Shown piece by piece: positions 56,767 to 64,000 of a stretch of 64,000 nucleotides of DNA. Position 1 is the stretch's first letter; the number at the start of each line of letters is the position of its first letter. This DNA comes from Lactifluus volemus. Taxonomy: Eukaryota; Basidiomycota; Agaricomycetes; Russulales; Russulaceae. Location: positions 496,001-560,000 of the forward strand of contig WTXI01000007.1 in the NCBI GenBank assembly GCA_022376515.1, read 5' to 3'. Made by a program: the position numbers and the translations under genes. Under the pieces are notes generated by a model. That model did no database searches and was not told the origin of the DNA. It saw nothing but the letters and a program-made list of their open reading frames with translations.

Positions 56767-57979
56767 GGTCATGGCGGAAGTCAAGGCCTCGTTCAACCTC
56801 TTGTCGGAGAGGATGGACAGGCTAGAGCACCCACCGACCCCTCATAGGACAGGTAAGCCCCCCGCACAGAACCGGGCTGACGAACTGCCCTCGCTGCAGA
56901 CGACCGCTGCGGACCCGCCGCTGCGAGGCCCCGACCCGTCCTTGAGGAGGCCACAACCTCCACCCCTGGCCCCACCGTTTAGCAATACCGAGCAGGCCCC
57001 TTGGAAGACGGTGTCACGCCGCCGCAGAGGCCCCCAACCTCAGGCCCAAGCCGCGCCCTCACCCGGCACACCCGCTTCTCGACCCGGCGCCGCCCAGCCC
57101 TCGGGCCCGGTCGTCGCCCATACAGAAATCACGATCCAGCGTAAACCCGAACCGCAGGACGATCCTCCTGAACGCCGGGACCCGATTATGCTCACCCGGC
57201 AGATCTGTGCTGCTCTCGGGGCGGCCAAGTCGCCCCTGATCCTCCTCTCAGGCCGGTGGGCCGCCATGTCATCCAACTTCGTTCTTACTTTTGCAGGCCT
57301 AGTTACCTTTGACAAGGTGCTGGAAATGGACCAGGTTATAACCCAATCCTTCCCGGGGGCGATGCTGGTTCCGTCCTCAGGCCTGGCAAAAGTCACCTTT
57401 AACGGGGTCCCCACCAGAGACCCGGAGTCCAACGAATTTTTCACCGCGGACCAGCTGCTAAGTGAAGTTAGGCGCAACCCGATTTGTTCTGACTTGCACA
57501 TTATCCTCCAGCCTCGCTGGCTCCGCCCCCAGCAATCCATCTTCAGTGCAAACTCGAGCATCTCTTTTGCCTTCCTAGACCCCGTTGGTTCCATCACCCA
57601 AGCCATGTCCCGCTCCCACTTGGCTATGTTCGGCAAAGCCATCACCTTCAAAAGGTGGCTAGCCAAACCGCCCATGCTACAGTGCTCACGATGCCACAAA
57701 CTGGGCCACACGGGCTCACGCTGCACACTCCCCAAGGACGCACTATGCTGCCACCTGTGCGGAGGCAGCCACCGCGCGATCGACCACCCCCTGAGGTGCA
57801 GGAAAGCCAGTGAACACGCCTCCCAAGGTGTGTGTGACTGCCCTGTCGTCTGCCTCTTGTGCAAGGAGGTGGGCCACTCAGCGAGAGATTTGTCCTGCCC
57901 TTCGCGGGAGGCCTTCAAAGTCCCAGCGCACAACGTTGCTGACCATGCGAACCTAAACCCCCCCCCCTCATCTACTTAA
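56696..57979 (+). CDS. LINE ORF1b, zinc-knuckle protein
   Basis: 427 codons. A short coiled coil (AEVMAEVKASFNLLSERMDR), a Pro-rich stretch, a globular part (QICAALGAAKSPLILLSGRW, FAGLVTFDKVLEMDQ) and three zinc knuckles near residues 332-400: CSRCHKLGHTGSRC, CHLCGGSHRAIDHPLRC and CLLCKEVGHSARDLSC. Typical nucleic-acid-binding ORF1 C-terminus of I/Tad-type LINEs. TAA at 57977-57979 overlaps the ORF2 ATG (TAATG). Confidence 0.85.
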   Translation: MQPLPNRTRTRTLPLTGPPVTLAEVMAEVKASFNLLSERMDRLEHPPTPHRTGKPPAQNRADELPSLQTTAADPPLRGPDPSLRRPQPPPLAPPFSNTEQAPWKTVSRRRRGPQPQAQAAPSPGTPASRPGAAQPSGPVVAHTEITIQRKPEPQDDPPERRDPIMLTRQICAALGAAKSPLILLSGRWAAMSSNFVLTFAGLVTFDKVLEMDQVITQSFPGAMLVPSSGLAKVTFNGVPTRDPESNEFFTADQLLSEVRRNPICSDLHIILQPRWLRPQQSIFSANSSISFAFLDPVGSITQAMSRSHLAMFGKAITFKRWLAKPPMLQCSRCHKLGHTGSRCTLPKDALCCHLCGGSHRAIDHPLRCRKASEHASQGVCDCPVVCLLCKEVGHSARDLSCPSREAFKVPAHNVADHANLNPPPSST

Positions 57980-60900
57980 TGGCGTGTGTGAACCTACTAT
58001 TTGTCAATATGCGCCGCCGTAACGCGGCAACCCACTCCCTCCTCAACACTAACACACGGGCTGATATCATCCTGGTCCAAGAACCATGGTATGACAAAAT
58101 TGGCACAGCCCGCTCGGACTCAGACCCTGAAGGGGTCGACATCCTGGGCGGGGCTGCTAACCCAAAATGGGACTGCATATACCCAAAGACGAAGCGAGGC
58201 GTGCGATGCAAAGTCATGGCATACCGCCGCATCGCTTCGACACACTTCAACATCACCAACCGTCTTGACCTGACCTCAAACCATCACATTCTCACTCTGG
58301 ATGTCCATCTGGGCTCCAGCTCTTTCCGCGCCATCAACATTTACCATGACACGAGCCATCGCCCCTCACTAGGCAACATCCTCAACATGGAAACAAACCC
58401 CGAGATCCCCACGATCATCGGCGGGGACTTCAACACCCATTCTCACTCTTGGTCGCCCCCGGGTATCCGGTCCTCCCCCTGGTCTGATGATTTAGAGGAA
58501 TGGGCTTTTAGCCAGAACCTGGCCCTGGCCACCCCCCCAGGCATCCCGACTCGAAGGGGAGAAGGTAATCAGCGCGATACGACGCTTGACCTGGTGTGGA
58601 CCAATGCCGCTGCCATCCTCGACGACACTTTCCAGGACCCAGTCATCGACTTCGCGGCCTCTATAGGCTCGGACCATGCCGGCATCTGGTCCACCTACCA
58701 ACACATCTTGGAATCAGCAATCAACCCCCTTCCGCAGCGCACCCGGTTTGTGATTGCAGATGAGGCAAGGGATCTCTGGATCCGCTGGTTCCTCGAGGTG
58801 TGTCCTCGTTTCCCCCCCCCTCTCATCTCTGCGGAAGACTTAGACCAGGCGGCACTCCAACTCACCCACGACATCGAACAAACGAGCATGGCCTCGTTTG
58901 AGAAACGGAAACAGTACTCACCCAAAGGGGCTTCATGGTGGGATGATGCGTGTGATCGGGCGGCGGCAGTCGCTCGGGACGCTCAGGAACCGGAAGCACG
59001 CAAAAACGCCAACAAACTCCTCAGGAAGGAGGTCGCAGCGGCAAAACGCCGTTGGGCCAATGACTTCCTCCATGATGCCTCCTCAGAACGTCTGTGGATG
59101 GCAGCCAAATGGCGTTTCGGCAGACGCCAACGTCTTATCCCAGCCTTGATGACGGCGGCGGGTCTATCTGACCAACCAGCCCTCATGGCTGGCGCCCTTA
59201 GTCAACGTTTCTTTAATCCGCAACCCACAAGAGTCCCAGAGACCTTCCCAGACGACCCACCCCACGCGGAAACCCGCCCACACGCTCCCGTCACCATTAC
59301 GGAGATTGCGGACGCTTTGGGACCCACAAGCAACAATTCTGCCCCAGGCCCATCAGGGCACAACTACAAATTAGTTAAGTGGGCCTTTGCTGCATCCCCA
59401 GAGCGGTTTCAAGCGCTTTTTGAAGCATGCTTGCAGGCCGGACACCACCCTCGATCGTGGAAATTGGCCACAATTGCCGTAGTCCCCAAACCCGGCAAGG
59501 AAGACTATAGTCTCCCAAAATGCTACCGCCCAGTGGCCCTTCTCGAGTGCCTGGGGAAACTCTTGGAGAAAGTAGTCGCGAAACGGCTCACCTACGACAT
59601 CACCGCCCTTGGCCTCATCCCCACCACCCAACTTGGAGCGCGGCCCTTCTCCTCCACGATCGACGCTGGTCTCTGCCTCACCCATGACATAGAGACAGCA
59701 CACGCTCTGGGAGGGGTCTGTGGCACACTGCTTTTTGACATCCAGGGCTTCTTCGACAATGTCAACCACTCGAGACTCTCGGCCCTGGTCCACTCCCTTG
59801 GCTTCTCCCCACAGATCTGTAACTGGACGTCATCTTTCCTTCGGGACAGGACAGTCCGCCTACGTTTCAACAATTACTCCTCGGAAGACATTGAGCTGGA
59901 GATGGGCACGCCGCAAGGCTCCCCTATCTCCCCTATCTTGTCCATTATCTATGCCTCCCCCCTGCTTCATCTGGCTAGATCCTGGGCAAATGCCACCTTC
60001 CTCATGTACATCGATGATGGTAACATCTTTGCCAGAGCACCCACATACCACATCTTGGCTCAGAGACTCAGGGACTGCTACACGGCGTGCCACACCTGGT
60101 GCCAGATGGCAGGACTGACCATTGAACCAGAGAAAACAGAGATACTCTTCTTCTCTCGCCGCCGCGCCAACCCAACCACCCATGGGGATCGCCCTACGTC
60201 TCTGTTACTCCCAGATCGGGCGCCCAACACCCTGTACTCGGTCGCAGCTTCGGACCACGTCCGCTACCTGGGGCTACACTTCGACCACAAGCTCTCCTGG
60301 GACAAACACATTTCTGTAGTTGCCTCTAGGACAAAGAGCTCGCTCAAGGCCCTCCAGCTCCTGGGCAACTCGGTGAGAGGCCTCAACCACGGCAGCTGGC
60401 GTCTTGCGTTCAACGCAATTTGCATCCCGGCTCTAACCTATGGCGCCCCTATTTGGTTCCGGGGTCAACAGAAACATATCAAGACACTCCAAACGGTCCA
60501 AAACGCAGCTGTGGGCGTCATCACGGGCGCTTTCAGAAGCACCCCTCGAGAACCACTACACCAACTGATAGTCATCCCTCCAATCCAAATCCGGTTACAG
60601 AGATTAGCTACCCAAGCCGCGATAAGGTTACTCACCCTCCCGAAAAGCTCCCCAGTCCTCCATAGGCTGGGCCCGCCGTGGTGCTCGGCGGAAGGCAGCG
60701 GCGTCCCGCTTCCTTACCCGATGCCGGCCCGACCACTCGACACCTGCATCCACAGGCTCAGTTCCCGCGTCCCAGCAGAGTGCCGGCTACCACCCTGTCT
60801 CGATCACCCCCCCTGGAAGCGGTGCACGCCCCCGGCAGACCGGTTCACAATCACCCACAACCCGTGCAAAGGCGAGGACCGTAAACGCCTGACCAACATG

Positions 60901-61878
60901 ATCTCCAGGGCCCACTACGGCCGGAAGGACCAGATCCTGGTCTACTGCCGTGGTTTAGGACCTAACCCAGCACAAACATCCCCACTGTGGATGGGCACCG
61001 CGATCGGTTACAAGAATGGGAGAGAAACAGCCTCACACATCTCCATTCTCGGCCAGAGTGCCTCGCACAGGGACGCAGCGTTCGCGGCACTCGCAGCTGC
61101 AGCGGAGCTGGCCAGAGATATGCTGGCCACCTCCCATTCCCCCTCAGTCATCTTATACACAGCTGACCAACACATTATCCCATGGTGCCAGTCCACCATT
61201 AGGCACGACAACGCTGCAGCATGCAAAGTAGTGTGTGACACGATCGCCGACATCCTCGACGTGTTCCCCACAACCTCGGTGGCCATCCGCTGGGTTCCGG
61301 GCACGGCCAGCTTCGCCCCTTTGCTGCGCCTCCAGCAAACGGCGGTTGAGGCTGCAACAAACGCACAGCCTCCAGCCCACGATGCCCCGCTCACGATCAC
61401 AGCCCTCCGCACAAAGACCAAGCTCGAAGCTCTCACGGAGTGGGAACAAATTTGGCTCAGAGACCCCCGCCGCAACCCCGCTTACCGGGCCCTACACCAC
61501 CCACCCTCGGGCCAACCCCCAGAGTTCATGACAGGAATTGCCGGTTTTGCTCGACCGGTATTTTGTACTGCTATTAGACTCCTTACTGAGCACGCTTTCA
61601 CAGGGGAATACAACGCCAGACATCGGCCAAGGGCCCCGGACCCTCACGGCTGCCCATGCGGACAGACAGCCCTACAGACACCGCTCCACGTCATCTGCAA
61701 CTGTCCTCTTTTCGCAGAGGCGCGGGAACGTTTCCTCCGACCAGCGGCACCCACACTTTCACCCAACATCATCTTCGGAACCGAAGCGGGTGGCGCAGCC
61801 CTCGCAAAATTCATCGAAGAGACACAAGCGTGTGTCCGACCCCGGAGACAAGCTGCCATACCAGAAGACTATGGCTGA
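57979..61878 (+). CDS. LINE ORF2: APE endonuclease and reverse transcriptase
   Basis: 1299 codons, no stop. APE-type endonuclease in the first about 240 residues: VQEPWYDKIG near residue 32, IIGGDFNTHSHSW near 146, LDLVWTN, GSDHAGIW near 230. Reverse transcriptase about residues 450-780: VVPKPGKEDYSLPKCYRPVA, GTLLFDIQGFFDNVNH, GTPQGSPISPILSIIY and the catalytic MYIDDGN near 675. A region at about 980-1140 sits where I/Tad elements have RNase H, but the expected catalytic acids are not obvious. Near residue 1220 CPCGQTALQTPLHVICNCPL forms a CCHC-type motif. The enzyme nicks genomic DNA and primes reverse transcription there. Translation probably by termination-reinitiation at TAATG. Confidence 0.93.
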   Translation: MACVNLLFVNMRRRNAATHSLLNTNTRADIILVQEPWYDKIGTARSDSDPEGVDILGGAANPKWDCIYPKTKRGVRCKVMAYRRIASTHFNITNRLDLTSNHHILTLDVHLGSSSFRAINIYHDTSHRPSLGNILNMETNPEIPTIIGGDFNTHSHSWSPPGIRSSPWSDDLEEWAFSQNLALATPPGIPTRRGEGNQRDTTLDLVWTNAAAILDDTFQDPVIDFAASIGSDHAGIWSTYQHILESAINPLPQRTRFVIADEARDLWIRWFLEVCPRFPPPLISAEDLDQAALQLTHDIEQTSMASFEKRKQYSPKGASWWDDACDRAAAVARDAQEPEARKNANKLLRKEVAAAKRRWANDFLHDASSERLWMAAKWRFGRRQRLIPALMTAAGLSDQPALMAGALSQRFFNPQPTRVPETFPDDPPHAETRPHAPVTITEIADALGPTSNNSAPGPSGHNYKLVKWAFAASPERFQALFEACLQAGHHPRSWKLATIAVVPKPGKEDYSLPKCYRPVALLECLGKLLEKVVAKRLTYDITALGLIPTTQLGARPFSSTIDAGLCLTHDIETAHALGGVCGTLLFDIQGFFDNVNHSRLSALVHSLGFSPQICNWTSSFLRDRTVRLRFNNYSSEDIELEMGTPQGSPISPILSIIYASPLLHLARSWANATFLMYIDDGNIFARAPTYHILAQRLRDCYTACHTWCQMAGLTIEPEKTEILFFSRRRANPTTHGDRPTSLLLPDRAPNTLYSVAASDHVRYLGLHFDHKLSWDKHISVVASRTKSSLKALQLLGNSVRGLNHGSWRLAFNAICIPALTYGAPIWFRGQQKHIKTLQTVQNAAVGVITGAFRSTPREPLHQLIVIPPIQIRLQRLATQAAIRLLTLPKSSPVLHRLGPPWCSAEGSGVPLPYPMPARPLDTCIHRLSSRVPAECRLPPCLDHPPWKRCTPPADRFTITHNPCKGEDRKRLTNMISRAHYGRKDQILVYCRGLGPNPAQTSPLWMGTAIGYKNGRETASHISILGQSASHRDAAFAALAAAAELARDMLATSHSPSVILYTADQHIIPWCQSTIRHDNAAACKVVCDTIADILDVFPTTSVAIRWVPGTASFAPLLRLQQTAVEAATNAQPPAHDAPLTITALRTKTKLEALTEWEQIWLRDPRRNPAYRALHHPPSGQPPEFMTGIAGFARPVFCTAIRLLTEHAFTGEYNARHRPRAPDPHGCPCGQTALQTPLHVICNCPLFAEARERFLRPAAPTLSPNIIFGTEAGGAALAKFIEETQACVRPRRQAAIPEDYG

Positions 61879-62090
61879 GCGCCTCGGGCGATCGCCGGCC
61901 CAGATATTCTCACCTCCACCCTCCACACACTTCCACCCTTTACATACATTGTACCCCCCCCGACACCAGGTCGCTTAGTTAGGTAGTTAGCAAACGCGGC
62001 CAAGCGCGTCTTTGTTCCATGTAAACATGCAGCGCTATATAAATGCTGATTCAAAAAAAAAAAAAAAAAAAAATTCTCATTACCGATCAC

Positions 62091-62660
62091 TAAAGCACGA
62101 GCTTTCCTCACGTACTCAGGCCTCAGGACCTTCTTCACAGATCCCCCAATCACCTTCCTGCGGACCCTCAATTATTTCTCTCCAGAACGGCGAACTTCGA
62201 AAGTGGTCGAGAATAACGCTGCCAGTGGCTAGTCTCATTTCCAGCCGGTCACCTGTCCCATGGCTCCTTCTAAGGGCGCCAAGCCAGCCAGCCTCAACAT
62301 TCCTGGATTGGGATGCCATAATACTTTTACTTACGTATACGCGATGAAGCGACGGTGTGCATTTAACTTTGGTGACCCTTGCTGATTGTTGTTTTCAGGA
62401 CAAGATGCTGACGCTATTTTCCAGCGCTGGTGAATAGTAAGAACCCCGCATCGCCCCCGATCATTCTCACCAATGGAATTTTGGCCGTCACAAACACTAA
62501 ACTTCCCCGTCATGATTGTTACTACTCCCACAGTTTGGCGGTAGAAACGTGCAATGGCACCCCGGTGGGTGCCAGTGGATTCAAAGTGTTATAAAATCTA
62601 ATCTACGGCGCTGACACCCATCGCATGATCCTAGACCCCTGCTGCGCACTACAGAAAAAT
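62091..62660 (+). promoter_or_regulatory. zinc-finger gene E upstream region
   Basis: Module sequence resuming after the LINE: CACTAAAGCACGAGCTTTCC, shared with 14303, 20346 and 47039, and TATAAAATCTAATC about 70 bp before the ATG, aligned with the TATA-like box of gene B. Probable promoter. Confidence 0.45.
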
Positions 62661-63631
62661 ATGGACGACTTCCTCAGTCAGCAAGCTAGCCTTAATCCTG
62701 TGAGCTTCCTTGTTGGGCAAATCCTGCTGTGTAATGACCATTGCACAGGCTGGCCTGTATCGCTCTCCAGATGGTGGCCTGTCCCTCATTCCAGCTGGAC
62801 CTTACGGGCCCGGTGAACTGGAAAGCAATGATGAATTAGGTTTATTATCGAGTTCCAACCCTACTCCCCCTTTGCACCATCCAGGCATTACAGAGCCTCA
62901 GGACTCGGAGGTGAGATATAATCCTTTCATTCATCTCGTGTTGACGTAGTGAATGCGTTACAGGAATACCCATGTTTGCGTGACCCGCATCGTGTCTATA
63001 TGTGTCCCCCCCTCTTCAAAGTGGAGGCCTTTCACACTGAACCATACCAGAGGGCCTCTTCTTCATATGCTTTTGATGATAATGGATCCTTGACGGAGTC
63101 GATACGTGAGCAGCATGCGTCATGCTCAAGAGACAGTTTCTTCTTTCTGACCTTACTAGGTGTCGGACAAGGCATATCGGCGCTTGGATTTCGGTCACAG
63201 CGGGAGTCGCACCGCGCTCGCCATCTTCAGAGCCATCAGGGCATTTGGGGGGGCAACCCCCCCAGCAGGAAGCTGGCATACCCTGCCCAAGTAGCTGGGA
63301 TTTATTTCGACCGAAATTATGGCCCCACGACTCTGCTAGGAGAGCAAAGTGAGTCCTCTCAGTCTCAATCGACGGCTCAAGCTCACCAACTCACTCGATA
63401 GAACCCCCCATTACACTGAACAACGATGCGGAAATGGGGCAAGACTCAAAGCCGTCGTGCCCCACTTGTGGAAAGAAACTCCACGCAATGAAAGCTGTCA
63501 ATCGCCATTGGGATGATCTTCATTCTATCCCACAAAAATGTCCTTATCTTAATTGTAACGGTATGCTCACTGGGAAGCGCAAACTCAAAGGTCATCTCTA
63601 TCGACATCACAACGGAGTTTCTCCCCCCTGA
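62661..63631 (+). CDS. two-finger C2H2 zinc-finger protein E
   Basis: MDDFLSQQASLNP, intron, GLYRSPDGGLSLIPAGPYGP, intron (GTGAGA...TTACAG), EEYPCLRDPHRVYMCPPLF-like middle, intron (GTGAGC...ACTAG), VGQGISALGFRSQRESHRAR, WGGNPPSRKLAYPAQVAGIY, intron, then fingers CPTCGKKLHAMKAVNRHWDD and CPYLNCNGMLTGKRKLKGH, stop after GVSPP. Frame open through all five exons. Nearly identical to genes B and D, with the intact seven-G run that gene B has lost. Confidence 0.75.
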
Positions 63632-64000
63632 TAATGCGTTCTGGAACTTGGAAAGATGGGGCAGCGGGCTTCGATGATCGTTTATGATCCCTTTGCTGCC
63701 GCTTCGTTCTGAGTCCCAGTCCGCATCCACTTTCCTCCCAACATCAAATTCGCCACGCGCGATTGTAGTCCGCGTGGTGGTGAGTGAGAAGTGCAAGTGT
63801 ACCCTTGGTGGGGTTTCAGCGTCACCACGCAAGCTCGCAGAAGGTCTGGGCGGCCATCGTTGTTGTCATCGATGACAGTTCCCGTTTCGTTATCTGTTTC
63901 TTGATTGAGTTGCGATCCTACTATGAGTTTGTGTGACTGAGGTATTCTTGGCCTTTCGGTCGTTTGCCTGTGCAGCCACCCGAACACAACAGTCACGCTG
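63632..64000 (+). other. 3' flank of gene E, cut by window end
   Basis: Repeats 21928-22290. A minus-strand open frame in this flank is kept for about 100 codons in modules 4 and 5 but changes frame between them, so I treat the stretch as non-coding. The module continues beyond the window. Confidence 0.4.

Larger units (their letters stand above)
55467..62072 (+). mobile_element. full-length LINE (Tad1/I-like non-LTR retrotransposon)
   Basis: The 6606-bp element ends in a poly(A) run (about 62053-62072) after GCTATATAAATGCTGATTC. ATTCTCATTACCGATCAC is present identically at 55449-55466 and 62073-62090, an 18-bp target-site duplication. It carries gag-like reading frames and an ORF2 with APE endonuclease, reverse transcriptase, a degenerate RNase-H-like region and a C-terminal CCHC-type motif. 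This architecture fits the Tad1/I group; the clade is inferred. Identical duplications and a 1299-codon open ORF2 argue for a very recent insertion. Truncated relatives lie at 556-728 and 8094-9125. Confidence 0.95.

Noticed and set aside
57040..57933. 297-codon minus-strand frame inside LINE ORF1b
   Set aside because: Antisense shadow of a GC-rich coding region; no domain seen, while the plus-strand frame has zinc knuckles.
63682..63996. Minus-strand frame in the 3' flank of zinc-finger genes
   Set aside because: Its counterparts in modules 2 and 4 are shifted or broken; conservation is at DNA level only.

Overview
The window looks like genomic DNA of a filamentous basidiomycete, probably an agaricomycete of the Rhizoctonia/Ceratobasidium type. 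The reasons are genes cut by many 45-65 nt introns, tyrosine-kinase-like genes with an MLKL-like N-terminal helical domain, agaricomycete-type F-box/LRR and tnp2 transposase proteins, and a LINE with gag-like and APE/RT ORFs. The taxon is inferred; no rRNA or marker gene is present and no tRNA was recognised.

The layout is a decaying tandem array of one repeated module. A complete module reads: conserved upstream region with a TCACGTGA motif, then a plus-strand MLKL-like NTD + kinase/pseudokinase gene, then a convergent minus-strand COQ7 copy, then a conserved non-coding block, then a plus-strand two-finger C2H2 gene. Module 1 (1-10740) holds a chimeric kinase + pseudokinase gene, a broken COQ7, a decayed LINE and zinc-finger gene A. 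An F-box gene that appears split by an inversion (10758-12858) and an orphan copy of the non-coding block (13240-14560) follow. Module 2 (14700-22550) has the most intact pseudokinase, no COQ7, a short retroelement insertion and zinc-finger gene B. A 2-kb interlude carries a Helitron-like 3' end and a Ypd1-type phosphotransfer gene whose phospho-acceptor His reads as Arg. Module 3 (24490-31740) has a frameshifted pseudokinase, a broken COQ7, a MITE-like element and zinc-finger gene C. Module 4 (32440-48840) has lost kinase and COQ7 and took two DNA transposons 63 bp apart: a CACTA element (34975-40401) and a hAT element (40465-45996). Module 5 (49440-64000, cut by the window end) has a pseudokinase, a deleted COQ7 and a full-length LINE (55467-62072).

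How the parts may work together: an MLKL-like four-helix domain joined to a kinase-like domain is the architecture of animal and plant necroptosis-type proteins. Most copies here lack the beta3 lysine and the DFG aspartate, so they look like pseudokinases, while the first half of the module 1 fusion keeps the catalytic-loop Asp and DFG. The cluster can be read as a birth-and-death family of candidate signalling or regulated-cell-death proteins, each repeatedly paired with a small C2H2 protein. That functional reading is inference; the repeat structure, intron patterns, motif losses, target-site duplications and terminal inverted repeats were read from the sequence.
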